Assembly: GCA_022767925.1 (NCBI GenBank)
Contig: JALENG010000098.1
Span: forward strand, 1 to 43,783
Source: Clostridia bacterium
Lineage (GTDB): Bacteria; Bacillota; Clostridia; Oscillospirales; Acutalibacteraceae
DNA length: 43,783 bases
Reading direction: 5' to 3'
Position numbers and translations under genes: made by a program. The stretch's first letter is position 1. Every line of letters starts with the position of its first letter. The notes under the pieces are model-generated. The model saw nothing but the letters and a program-made list of their open reading frames with translations, was not told where the DNA came from and made no database searches. Below are positions 21,842 to 30,871 of this stretch, piece by piece.

Positions 21842-22780
21842 ATGAGCGACTGGACTGAAGTGAAAATTTCCGTTCCCTGTGACAAGGTGGATACGGCGGG
21901 GGATATTGCCAATATGGTGGTTCCCTACGGAATTTATATCGAGGATTACTCCGATCTGGAGCAGGGCGCGCGGGAGATTGCCCACATCGACCTGATCGAC
22001 GAGGAACTGCTGAAAAAGGACCGCACCCGGGCGTGGATCCACATCTATATCAGCCCGGAGGAGAATCCCCAGGAGGCGGTGGCTTTTCTGCGGGAGCGGT
22101 ATGCTGCGGTGGGAATCGAGAATGAGATCGCGATGGATTCCTGTGCGGAGGAGGACTGGCTGCACAACTGGAAAAAGTACTTTAAGCCCATCCCCGTGGG
22201 CGAAAAGCTGCTGATCCGCCCCACCTGGGAAGAAGTGGAGGATCCGAAGGGACGGATTGTGCTGGATCTGGACCCCGGTCTGGCGTTTGGCACCGGTACC
22301 CATGAGACCACGCGGCTGTGCATGGAAATGTTGGAGCGCTATGGAAAGCCCGGAGCGGATGTGCTGGATGTGGGCTGCGGCAGCGGGATTCTGTCGGTGG
22401 CGGCTTTACTGCTGGGTGCCGGAAAGGCCGTGGGGGTGGATATCGACGAGCTGGCCGTGAAAACAGCCAGAGAGAATGCCGCCCTGAATCATGTACAGGA
22501 CCGCTTTACGGCGATCTGCGGCAATCTGACCGACCGGGTCAGCGGTACGTTTGACGTGGTGGTGGCTAATATTGTGGCCGACGTGATTATCCAGCTGACC
22601 CGGGATGTGGAGACCTTCATGCGGCCGGATACCGTCTATCTGATGAGCGGTATCATTGACACCCGCGAGGAGGATGTGCTGCGCGCCATCGAGCCGCACT
22701 TTACCGTGATCGACCGGAAAACGGAGAAGGGCTGGGTGGCCCTGGCCGCCAAACGGAAGGAAACGGCAGCGCTGTCATAA
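21842..22780 (+). CDS. prmA: ribosomal protein L11 methyltransferase
   Basis: 'DPGLAFGTGTHETTRLCMEML', 'VLDVGCGSGILSVAALLLGAGKAVGVDID', 'VANIVADVI'. Confidence 0.95.
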   Translation: MSDWTEVKISVPCDKVDTAGDIANMVVPYGIYIEDYSDLEQGAREIAHIDLIDEELLKKDRTRAWIHIYISPEENPQEAVAFLRERYAAVGIENEIAMDSCAEEDWLHNWKKYFKPIPVGEKLLIRPTWEEVEDPKGRIVLDLDPGLAFGTGTHETTRLCMEMLERYGKPGADVLDVGCGSGILSVAALLLGAGKAVGVDIDELAVKTARENAALNHVQDRFTAICGNLTDRVSGTFDVVVANIVADVIIQLTRDVETFMRPDTVYLMSGIIDTREEDVLRAIEPHFTVIDRKTEKGWVALAAKRKETAALS

Positions 22781-22795
22781 GAAGAACAAAAAAAC

Positions 22796-22833
22796 GGAGG
22801 GTTTCCCCATAGCGGGGAGCCCTCCACTTTTTA
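22796..22833. terminator. terminator between convergent prmA and sufBD
   Basis: GGAGGGTTTCCCC/CGGGGAGCCCTCC followed by ACTTTTT; A-run upstream serves the minus strand. Confidence 0.75.
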
Positions 22834-22838
22834 CTCTC

Positions 22839-23756
22839 TTACTTTAAGAACCCGTTGACGATCTGCTCCTCGGCCTCCTGCTCCGTCAGGCCCAGGGTCA
22901 TCAGTTTGATCAGTTGGTCCCCGGCTATTTTGCCAATGGCCGCTTCGTGGATCAGGCTGGCCTCGGTGCAGTTGGCGGTGATTTCCGGGACTGAGCGGAC
23001 CGAAGCACTGTCCATAATAATGGCGTCGCACTCGCTGTGGCCGGCACAGCGGGCGTTCCCCACCAGACTGGCAAAGAATTCCTGATGGGAAGATTCTTTA
23101 GCCACCGAGCGAGATACTACGTTGGCACTGCAGTCATCGCCGTCCATGGCCACGGTAAAGCGGGTCTTGGCCGTCTGGTGTCCATGGGTCATCAGCTTTT
23201 CGTGGATGACCAGCGAAGCCCCCTCGGCCAGGTCGGCTTCGGTCACCCGGTCGGTGGAATCAATGCCCTTGATCTGGGTGGTCTGCATTTCAAAAGTGGA
23301 ACCCTCGCCCACGTGAATGACCGTGGTGGGATTCATCACCCGGCCGCCTTCGCCGTCGCCCTCGCCATAGTGCTTTTCCACATACACCACGCGGCTGTTT
23401 TTTCCGATGAAGAACGAGTGGATGCCGTCGTGCTTCGAGGTATCAACCCCGCAGTTGTGAATCCCGCACCCAGCGATAATCGTCACGTCGCAGTCGTCCC
23501 CGATATAAAAATCGTTGTACACCATCTCCTGCAGGCCGCTCTCACTGAGAATCACGGGGATGTGTACGCTCTCGTTTCGGGTGCCAGGCAGAATCCGGAT
23601 GTCGATCCCCGGCTTATCCTCTTTCCCGGTGATCTCGATATGCGCGGTGCTCTGGCGCCCGGCAGACTGACCGTTCAGGCGGATGTTGTATGCGCCCTCC
23701 GGCACATTGTGAAGGTCGGCCACCTCGGCCAACAGATTTTTTTCAATCGCATCCAT
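22839..23756 (-). CDS. SufB/SufD family Fe-S assembly scaffold (short form)
   Basis: 305 aa; C-terminal SufBD core 'GHSECDAIIMDSASVRSVPEITANCTEASLIHEAAIGKIAGDQLIKLMTLGLTEQEAEEQIVNGFL'. Confidence 0.9.
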   Translation of the reverse strand: MDAIEKNLLAEVADLHNVPEGAYNIRLNGQSAGRQSTAHIEITGKEDKPGIDIRILPGTRNESVHIPVILSESGLQEMVYNDFYIGDDCDVTIIAGCGIHNCGVDTSKHDGIHSFFIGKNSRVVYVEKHYGEGDGEGGRVMNPTTVIHVGEGSTFEMQTTQIKGIDSTDRVTEADLAEGASLVIHEKLMTHGHQTAKTRFTVAMDGDDCSANVVSRSVAKESSHQEFFASLVGNARCAGHSECDAIIMDSASVRSVPEITANCTEASLIHEAAIGKIAGDQLIKLMTLGLTEQEAEEQIVNGFLK

Positions 23757-23773
23757 GCAGCAGCCATCCTTTC

Positions 23774-24502
23774 TTATGCGTGATTCAGCAGGGCGGCACA
23801 GGTGCCGGTGCCCTGCAGCAGCTCGGGCAGAATTTCGCGGCGACTGCCGGTGGCGGCCACCTGTCCCTCCCGCAGCACAATGATTTTATCCGCAATATCG
23901 AGAATGCGCTCCTGGTGGGTGATAATCAGAATCGAGCCGCCCACCTGCTTGTGCATTTTTTCAAAAACGCGGATCAGGCTCTGGAAGCTCCACAGGTCGA
24001 TTCCGGCCTCTGGCTCATCGAAAATGGAAAACTTGGTGCCGCGGGCCAGAATCATGGCGATTTCGATGCGCTTGCACTCACCGCCGGACAACGAGCTGTT
24101 CACCTCGCGGTTGATATAGTCCTTGGCGCACAGCCCTACTTCGGACAGGTATTCGCAGGCTTCACTCACGGTGATATCATGACCGGCGGCCAGCGTAATC
24201 AGGTCGCGCACGGTAATGCCCTTAAAGCGCACGGGCTGCTGAAAAGCAAAGCTGATTCCGTGCCTGGCCTTTTCCGTAATGGAGAGGTCGGTGATATCCT
24301 CGCCGTCCAGCAGGATGCGGCCGGAGGTCGGCTTTAAAATGCCGCTGATAATACGGGCCAGGGTGGATTTACCGCTGCCGTTGGGCCCGGTTACGGCGAC
24401 AAATCGGTCCTCAATCCGCAGGCTGACGTCCCGCAGGATTTCCTTGCCGTCGCTGCCGTTTTCACTGCCGGCATCAAACGAAATGTGCTGAAGTTCCAGC
24501 AT
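23774..24502 (-). CDS. sufC: SufC-like ABC ATPase
   Basis: Walker A 'GPNGSGKSTLARIISG', signature 'SSLSGGECKRIEIAMIL', adjacent SufBD; start 24502. Confidence 0.92.
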   Translation of the reverse strand: MLELQHISFDAGSENGSDGKEILRDVSLRIEDRFVAVTGPNGSGKSTLARIISGILKPTSGRILLDGEDITDLSITEKARHGISFAFQQPVRFKGITVRDLITLAAGHDITVSEACEYLSEVGLCAKDYINREVNSSLSGGECKRIEIAMILARGTKFSIFDEPEAGIDLWSFQSLIRVFEKMHKQVGGSILIITHQERILDIADKIIVLREGQVAATGSRREILPELLQGTGTCAALLNHA

Positions 24503-24560
24503 GGAAAAGTTCCTCCTGTTTTCTGTTTCATCCCCGTTTTTGGGGGAAAGGCGTGAAAAA

Positions 24561-24582
24561 ACGGTGCCCCAAAGGGCACCGT
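24561..24582 (-). terminator. intrinsic terminator (pheA end) lying in the sufC leader
   Basis: minus strand ACGGTGCCC-TTTG-GGGCACCGT followed by TTTTT. Confidence 0.75.
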
Positions 24583-24586
24583 TTTG

Positions 24587-24615
24587 ATTATAGCGTGCGG
24601 GAAGATATTTGTAAA
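24587..24615 (-). promoter_or_regulatory. sufC-sufBD promoter
   Basis: minus strand TTTACA - 17 nt - TATAAT. Confidence 0.8.
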
Positions 24616-24621
24616 GATAAA

Positions 24622-24640
24622 ATATACCAATTTGGTATAA
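24622..24640. promoter_or_regulatory. palindromic putative operator upstream of the sufC promoter
   Basis: TATACCAA-T-TTGGTATA; on minus strand TTATACCAAATTGGTATA, 6 nt from the -35 element. Confidence 0.6.
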
Positions 24641-24662
24641 AATAGAGAAAAAGGGCAAACGG

Positions 24663-25799
24663 TCAGGTTTCACCCATCTCCTCATCCTCGCGGTAGTTGC
24701 CCAGGAAAGAAAAGCGGGGCAGTTCGTCCGAGAGGGCAGCGATCAAATTCAATGAGTGGGGATCATGCAGGCTGCCGGTGAAATCCAGATAAAAATCGTA
24801 TTCAAAGGTTTTTCCCGGAATGGGACGGGATTCAATTTTGGTCAGGTTCAGCCCGTTCATGGCAAACCGGCACAGCACACCGTTTAAGGAACCGGGCAGG
24901 TGCGGAATGGAGAAGCACAGACTGATTTTTCTGGCATCCTCGGGCAAATAGCAGGTGCGGCTGATGGCAATAAAGCGGGTGCAATTGTTCTTCACGTTCT
25001 GCACATCCTCCTGCAGAATCGTCAGGCCGTATTCCTCGGCGGCCCGGCGGGGGCACAGCACGGCTGTATGAGGCTGGCGGGTATTAGCCAGCATCTGGGC
25101 GGCGGCGGCCGTGTTGGAGAATTCATGGGTGTGATAGCCGTTTGCCTGCAGCATATCGCTGCACTGGGCCAGCGCTTGGGGATGGGAGTAAACATCTGTA
25201 ATGGTTCCGCTGTCCGGCAGTGCGCACAGGTGATGATGAATGTGCAGGCTGGTCGCCCCCACGATGAAAAAACGGTGCTTCATGATCAGGTCGAATACCG
25301 CATTGACCGAACCGGCGGTGGAATTTTCCACCGGCACCACGCCGAAGTCCGCCTCCCCCCGGGCGACCGCTTCAAAAACGTCTTCGAAATTCACGCAGAA
25401 AGAGGGTTCGCTCTCCGGGAACAGGCGCTGGGCCGCGCGGTGGGTAAAGGAACCGGATACCCCAGGACAGGCCACCCGCTCAATGCGGGGCAATACCCGC
25501 GGAGCGGTCTGGGCCAACCGGCGGATCGCATCGCCGCTGTCCATCATCTGGTGCTGCTTTTCCCGGCTGACCGCCATAATCGAACTGTACAGCAGCCGGG
25601 CGGCTCCGGCGTATTCCTCACCGGCCAGTCCGGCCACCTTGTCCAGAATTTTCTGTTCGCGGGCCGCATCAAAAACCGGCACACCATTGGCGATTTTGTA
25701 CCGGGCAACCTCTTCCGAGCAGTGCATGCGGCGAAGGAAAAGGGCAATCAGCTCGTTATCAATCTGATCAATTTCCTGGCGGATTTCCGAGAGATCCAT
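24663..25799 (-). CDS. pheA: bifunctional chorismate mutase/prephenate dehydratase
   Basis: N-terminal CM 'DLSEIRQEIDQIDNELIALFLRRMHCSEEVARYK'; PDT 'FGVVPVENSTAGSVNAVFDL', C-terminal ACT 'ESRPIPGKTFEYDFYLDFTG'. Confidence 0.95.
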   Translation of the reverse strand: MDLSEIRQEIDQIDNELIALFLRRMHCSEEVARYKIANGVPVFDAAREQKILDKVAGLAGEEYAGAARLLYSSIMAVSREKQHQMMDSGDAIRRLAQTAPRVLPRIERVACPGVSGSFTHRAAQRLFPESEPSFCVNFEDVFEAVARGEADFGVVPVENSTAGSVNAVFDLIMKHRFFIVGATSLHIHHHLCALPDSGTITDVYSHPQALAQCSDMLQANGYHTHEFSNTAAAAQMLANTRQPHTAVLCPRRAAEEYGLTILQEDVQNVKNNCTRFIAISRTCYLPEDARKISLCFSIPHLPGSLNGVLCRFAMNGLNLTKIESRPIPGKTFEYDFYLDFTGSLHDPHSLNLIAALSDELPRFSFLGNYREDEEMGET

Positions 25800-25862
25800 G
25801 AAAGCTCCTCATTTCTGTATACGGAATGTTGAAAACAAAAGAAAAATGTCGATTTGTAAAAA

Positions 25863-26954
25863 TCACAGCAGTCCCTGTCCGGACATCATATCCAGCAGAG
25901 CCATGGCGGCAACCCCCTCCACCACCGGAATAGCCCGGGGAACAATACAGGGATCATGGCGGCCATGCACCGACAGGGTGTCATCGCATCCGCGGGAGAG
26001 GTCGATGGTGTGCTGAGCGCGGGAGATCGAGGAGGTGGGCTTTACTGCGCACCGGAACACCAGCGGCATACCGGTGGTGATACCGCCCAGAACGCCTCCT
26101 GCGTGATTGGTAAGGGTTTTTACCTTGCCATCCTCGCCATAGGTAAAGGGATCATTATTTTCACTGCCGTGCAGGGCAGCCACGCCAAAGCCATCGCCGA
26201 ACTCCACACCCTTGACGGCCGGTACCCCGAACAGCGCGGCGCCGAGGACATTTTCCACCCCGTCGAACATGGGGGAGCCCAGTCCGGCGGGCAGGCCGGT
26301 GACCGCGCACTCCACGATCCCGCCGATACTGTCCTGCGCCATACGGGCTTCTTCGATCACATCACGCATGGCGCTCTCTTTTTCCGGATCCAGCAGGGCA
26401 AAGTAGGTTTCCGACAGGCGGATCAGCTCCTCCGGGGAAATGGAGACCGGATCAAAGCGGCGGTCGAATACCGGGCCGATCTGCAGGGCATGGGCGCCGA
26501 TCAGGATGCCGCGGCGCTGCAGAATCTGACGGGCAATCCCTCCGGCCGCCACCAGGCAGGCCGTCAGCCGGCCGGAAAAATGGCCGCCGCCGCGGATGTC
26601 ATTGTGGCCGCCGTAGCGGACAAAGGCGGTATAATCCGCATGGCCGGGGCGGGGGTGGATTTTCAGGTCGCTATAATCCTTGGAGCGGATATTGGTATTC
26701 TCAATAATCAGGCACAAAGGCGCACCGGTGGTTACCCCATCCAGCAGTCCGCACAGAATGCGGGGAATATCGCTCTCTTTGCGGGGGGTGCTGCTCTTGT
26801 CGCGGCCGGGGGCCCGGCGGGCCATCTGCCGCAGCAGGGCGTCCTGGTCGATGGTCTCTCCGGCGGGAAGCCCGTCGATTACCACTCCGATTGCCTCGGT
26901 GTGACTGCCGCCGAAAACGGAAATATGCAAATTTTTACCGAATGTCGATGACAT
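25863..26954 (-). CDS. aroC: chorismate synthase
   Basis: 'FGGSHTEAIGVVIDGLPAG', 'RPGHADYTAFVRYGGHNDIRGGGHFSGRLTA'. Confidence 0.96.
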   Translation of the reverse strand: MSSTFGKNLHISVFGGSHTEAIGVVIDGLPAGETIDQDALLRQMARRAPGRDKSSTPRKESDIPRILCGLLDGVTTGAPLCLIIENTNIRSKDYSDLKIHPRPGHADYTAFVRYGGHNDIRGGGHFSGRLTACLVAAGGIARQILQRRGILIGAHALQIGPVFDRRFDPVSISPEELIRLSETYFALLDPEKESAMRDVIEEARMAQDSIGGIVECAVTGLPAGLGSPMFDGVENVLGAALFGVPAVKGVEFGDGFGVAALHGSENNDPFTYGEDGKVKTLTNHAGGVLGGITTGMPLVFRCAVKPTSSISRAQHTIDLSRGCDDTLSVHGRHDPCIVPRAIPVVEGVAAMALLDMMSGQGLL

Positions 26955-28242
26955 GAATATCGCCTCCTAAAGATCGGGTGTCCTCAAAAAATCCGGGATA
27001 AGATTTGCGGATGCTCCCGGCGTCGGTTACCTCGACCACGCCGTCGCACCGCAGGGCCGCTTCCGACATGGCCATAACAATGCGGTGGTCATTGGTGCCG
27101 TAAACCAGGCCGCCGTGCAACCGCGGCACCCCGCGGATAATCATACTGTCCTGGGTGGTTTCGACCTCGGCCCCCAGCAGGGACAGGTTTTGGGCCATCA
27201 CTTCCAGCCGGTCGCATTCCTTCAGGCGCAGCCGCCCGGCATTGTAAATCTGGGTCACGCCCTCGGACAGGGCAGCCACCACCGACAGGGCGGGGACCAG
27301 ATCGGGGATTTCTCCGGCGTCGATATCAATGCCGCACAGCCCGCCGTATTCGATACCGGCCAGCGCATTCTGTACCGTAACGCGGTCCTCCTCCACCGTC
27401 ACCTCTGCCCCGAACCGGGCCATCAGATCCGCCATTGCCTTGTCCCCCTGGGTAGAATGGGGAGACAGGCCGGTGACCGTCACCGGACCGCCGGAGAGCG
27501 CCCCGTGGGCCAGGAAAAAGGCCGCCTGGGACCAGTCGCCCTCCACCTGGGTGTCCTTCGCACGATACGTCTGGTTGCCGGGTACGGTCCAGCCGGTCGC
27601 CGTGCGGGTTACGGTAATGTCAAATGCGCGCAGTGCCTGCTCGGTCATGTCCACATAGCCGGCCGACTGCAGCGGCGCCGTCAGGGTGATGGTGCTGTCC
27701 CCCGGCAGAAGGGGCAGGGCGAACAGCAGGCCGGTGATGAACTGGGAGCTGACATTGCCGGGCAGAGAGAAATCCCCCGGCTGCAGCTGCCCGGAAATGG
27801 AGAGCGGCAGCCCGCCCTCGGTCTTCATCTGTACCCCGTTTTGCGGCAGACACTGCTCGTAGCAGCCGATGGGCCGCCGGGGTAGCAGACCGTGCCCGAT
27901 AAAGGTGCAGGAAATTCCCAGCGCAGCGGCGATAGGGATGAGAAACCGCAGGGTCGAACCCGATTCATGGCAGTCAAGGGTACAGGCATCCACCTTCCGA
28001 CGGCCGGGCGAGACCGAAAGGGTGCGGGATTCCTCGCAGTACACTGCGGTAAAGCCCATCTCCTGTACAGCGCCGATGGTGGCCCGCATATCCTCCGACA
28101 GGTCAATGGGGGAAACCGTGCTGACGCGGTTCCCGCTGAGGGCGGCCAGGGCGGCCCCCAGAATCATCCGGTGGGCAGCGCTTTTGCTGGGGGGCGCGGC
28201 CACGGTGCCCGTGAGGTGGCTGGCCCTGTACTGTACGTTCAT
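26935..28242 (-). CDS. aroA: 3-phosphoshikimate 1-carboxyvinyltransferase (EPSP synthase)
   Basis: 'PPSKSAAHRMILGAALA', 'ESGSTLRFLIPIAAALG', 'RLKECDRLEVMAQNL', 'NDHRIVMAMSEAAL'. Confidence 0.96.
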   Translation of the reverse strand: MNVQYRASHLTGTVAAPPSKSAAHRMILGAALAALSGNRVSTVSPIDLSEDMRATIGAVQEMGFTAVYCEESRTLSVSPGRRKVDACTLDCHESGSTLRFLIPIAAALGISCTFIGHGLLPRRPIGCYEQCLPQNGVQMKTEGGLPLSISGQLQPGDFSLPGNVSSQFITGLLFALPLLPGDSTITLTAPLQSAGYVDMTEQALRAFDITVTRTATGWTVPGNQTYRAKDTQVEGDWSQAAFFLAHGALSGGPVTVTGLSPHSTQGDKAMADLMARFGAEVTVEEDRVTVQNALAGIEYGGLCGIDIDAGEIPDLVPALSVVAALSEGVTQIYNAGRLRLKECDRLEVMAQNLSLLGAEVETTQDSMIIRGVPRLHGGLVYGTNDHRIVMAMSEAALRCDGVVEVTDAGSIRKSYPGFFEDTRSLGGDIHVIDIR

Positions 28243-28254
28243 AGCGGTTCCTCC

Positions 28255-29316
28255 TTATTCTGAAAGGCCGAAGAAGGCCGGCAGTTCCGATTTTTTCACC
28301 GGATAAATCCGGCAGGAACCGATTTTGTCCAACACGATCAGCCGCAGGCTGTCTCCCGTCCCCTTTTTGTCCATGGCGGTGGCCCCGATCACCCGGTCAA
28401 GGGGCATGGAGTCATCCACCGGCATCTGATAGGCCGCCAGCACATCGGCGATCCGCCGGGCGGTGCCCGGCTGGGTCAGGCCGTTTGCTTCAGAAGCCCG
28501 GGTTATCCACACCATGCCGATGCCCACGCCCATCCCGTGGGAGAGGGCCCCGGCCTCGAAGCCGTGCAGTTTTTCCAGAGCATGGCCCAGGGTGTGACCG
28601 AAATTTAAAATCATGCGCTCGCCTTTATCCAGCGCATCGTGCTCTACCACCTGGCGTTTGCAGTCCACACAGCGGTACAGCACTTCCTCCAGATGCTCCC
28701 GGGCGCTGCCGTCGCTGATCAGCTCAAACAGTTCGGGATCACGGATGCACCCGTATTTGATCACCTCGCCCATGCCGTCGCGGAAAAAGTGATCCGGCAG
28801 GGTGGAGAGTGTATCGGGATCGATCAGGACCAGGCGGGGCTGATGGAAAGCGCCCACCAGATTTTTGCCGAAGGAGGTATCTACCCCGGTTTTTCCGCCC
28901 ACACTGGAGTCCACCTGTGCGAGCAGGGTGGTGGGGATCTGAATGAAGTCGATCCCCCGCAGGAACGTGGCGGCGGCAAAACCGGCCATGTCCCCCGTTA
29001 CGCCGCCGCCCAGCGCGACCACGAAATCCGTGCGGGTAAAGCCGTTCTCGCTCATGGCGCGGTACATGTTCTCAATGGTGGACAGCTGCTTATTCGCTTC
29101 CCCGGCCGGAAAAACATGGGAGAACACCCGGAATCCCGCCGCGCGCAGAGAAGCGGCGACCGTCTCCCCATAGAGGGGCCACACATGGCTGTCGCTGATG
29201 ATCATCGCCCGCGTGCCCTGTGGAAACAGGGCGGCGGCCTCCTCTCCCACAGCGGAGAGACAGCCGTGAGAGAGGCGAATGCGGTATGGATGGGTGGTTT
29301 TTACGGTCAATTCCAA
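28255..29316 (-). CDS. aroB: 3-dehydroquinate synthase
   Basis: 'VALGGGVTGDMAGFAAATFLRGIDFIQIPTTLLAQVDSSVGGKTGVD', 'LNFGHTLGHALE'. Confidence 0.96.
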   Translation of the reverse strand: MELTVKTTHPYRIRLSHGCLSAVGEEAAALFPQGTRAMIISDSHVWPLYGETVAASLRAAGFRVFSHVFPAGEANKQLSTIENMYRAMSENGFTRTDFVVALGGGVTGDMAGFAAATFLRGIDFIQIPTTLLAQVDSSVGGKTGVDTSFGKNLVGAFHQPRLVLIDPDTLSTLPDHFFRDGMGEVIKYGCIRDPELFELISDGSAREHLEEVLYRCVDCKRQVVEHDALDKGERMILNFGHTLGHALEKLHGFEAGALSHGMGVGIGMVWITRASEANGLTQPGTARRIADVLAAYQMPVDDSMPLDRVIGATAMDKKGTGDSLRLIVLDKIGSCRIYPVKKSELPAFFGLSE

Positions 29317-29319
29317 GGC

Positions 29320-30171
29320 TTATTCCCCCAATTTTTCTTTGGTCAGGCGGGATTGCTTCATCATACGGCGCAGGGTATCGCCATCCTCCCGATGGATGGC
29401 ATCGCGGAAATCCTTCAAATTGTCGAGCAGCAGATCCAGCTCGGCGAGCAGCGGTTCACGGTTCTCCAAAAACAGCTCGGTCCACATCACTTCGTTGATC
29501 CGGGCCACCCGCGATACATCGTGATAGCTGCCGGCCGAAAAGCCCACATGCTGTTCGCAGCTGGGACTGAGCACATAGGCGCAGGCCAGCACATGGGGCA
29601 GCTGGGAGGTATAGGCAATCATGCGGTCGTGATGGGCCGGAGTCGCCAGCGTGACAGAGCCAAAGCCCATAGAGAAGGCCAGCTGACGTACGGTATCCAC
29701 CGCCTCCTGCGGGGCACCGCAGGGTACCAGAATATAGCTGGCACCGCGGAACAGATGGGCATCGCTCACATCAAAACCGTTGCGCTCCTTGCCGGCCATG
29801 GGATGGCCGCCCACGAAAATAAATCCGAATTCATGGGAGAGGGATACCATTTCCTCGCAGATAGCCGTTTTAATCCCGCAGGCATCGCACACAATGCACC
29901 CCTTTTTCAGGTGAGGTCCCAGCGCTCTGGCCAGTTTCACACAGGCCGCCGGATAGGCGCACAGAAAAACGAGATCCACCTGGGAAAGAGACACTTCGTC
30001 CACGGCGGCGTCAATGGCCCCACAGGCCAGTGCCTTTTCCAGCGGCTGGGGTGAACGGTTCATCCCCAGTACCCGATGGGGGGTAAAGGCCTTCAGTGCT
30101 TTGGCGATGGAGCCGCCGATGATCCCCATCCCGCAGACCAGAATGGTCATGGGCGCTTGCTTCTTTTCCAT
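29320..30171 (-). CDS. tyrA: prephenate dehydrogenase
   Basis: 'ILVCGMGIIGGSIAKALKAF', 'FVGGHPMAGKERNGFDVSDAHLFRGASYILVP'. Confidence 0.93.
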   Translation of the reverse strand: MEKKQAPMTILVCGMGIIGGSIAKALKAFTPHRVLGMNRSPQPLEKALACGAIDAAVDEVSLSQVDLVFLCAYPAACVKLARALGPHLKKGCIVCDACGIKTAICEEMVSLSHEFGFIFVGGHPMAGKERNGFDVSDAHLFRGASYILVPCGAPQEAVDTVRQLAFSMGFGSVTLATPAHHDRMIAYTSQLPHVLACAYVLSPSCEQHVGFSAGSYHDVSRVARINEVMWTELFLENREPLLAELDLLLDNLKDFRDAIHREDGDTLRRMMKQSRLTKEKLGE

Positions 30172-30201
30172 ATTAGCATTTCCTCACAGTCGATTCTCTT
30201 T

Positions 30202-30230
30202 ATTATACTGCCCCGAAGGGATGGCGTAAA
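30202..30230 (-). promoter_or_regulatory. promoter of tyrA-aroB-aroA-aroC-pheA operon
   Basis: minus strand TTTACG - 17 nt - TATAAT. Confidence 0.65.
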
Positions 30231-30322
30231 GGCCCTTTCCAAAATGGGGCCATTTTTCCGCAGTCTTTCTCCAGTATAAAAGAGAAACCGGAAAAAATCA
30301 ATGCTTTTTAGCTGGAAAGCAT

Positions 30323-30353
30323 AAAAGATAAAAATCGCCCCGGCTGCGGGGCG
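30323..30353 (-). terminator. intrinsic terminator after aroK
   Basis: minus strand CGCCCC-GCAGCC-GGGGCG followed by ATTTTTATCTTTT. Confidence 0.75.
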
Positions 30354-30361
30354 AAAAGGGC

Positions 30362-30871
30362 TTACAGGTTCCCAAATTTTCTGGCGATGAATTCGGCCGT
30401 CTGCAGGGCGGTCTTTTTGGTGTGAACCCGGTAATCAGCGGCCGACCGGTACAGAGGGGTCCGCTGATGATAAAGGTCGCGGATAATTTCCTCCCGGTTG
30501 GGCTTTTGCAGCAGGGGGCGGTGGGTATCGTACTGCAGCCGTTTCTGCAGTACCCAAAGGGGCACGTCCAGCAGCAGGATCACCCCATTTTCCCGCAGCA
30601 GGGCGGCGTTCTCCTCACGCAGAACCGTTCCTCCGCCCGAACCGATAATCAGGTTCTTTTCTTTCGATAATGTGCGGCAGGCCTCGGTCTCCATCCGGCG
30701 GAAAGCCTCTTCGCCCTTTTGCGCAAAGATCTCCGTGATGGTCATGCCCTCCTGCTCTTCGATGTACGCGTCCATATCGAGAAAGGGTCGGTCCAGGAGC
30801 ACGGCCAACCGGTGGCCAATGGTGGTCTTCCCGCTGCCCATAAAGCCGCACAGAATAATATTTTTACTCAT
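30362..30871 (-). CDS. aroK: shikimate kinase
   Basis: 'ILCGFMGSGKTTIGHRLAVLLDRPFLDMDAYIE', 'GSGGGTVL'. Confidence 0.95.
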   Translation of the reverse strand: MSKNIILCGFMGSGKTTIGHRLAVLLDRPFLDMDAYIEEQEGMTITEIFAQKGEEAFRRMETEACRTLSKEKNLIIGSGGGTVLREENAALLRENGVILLLDVPLWVLQKRLQYDTHRPLLQKPNREEIIRDLYHQRTPLYRSAADYRVHTKKTALQTAEFIARKFGNL

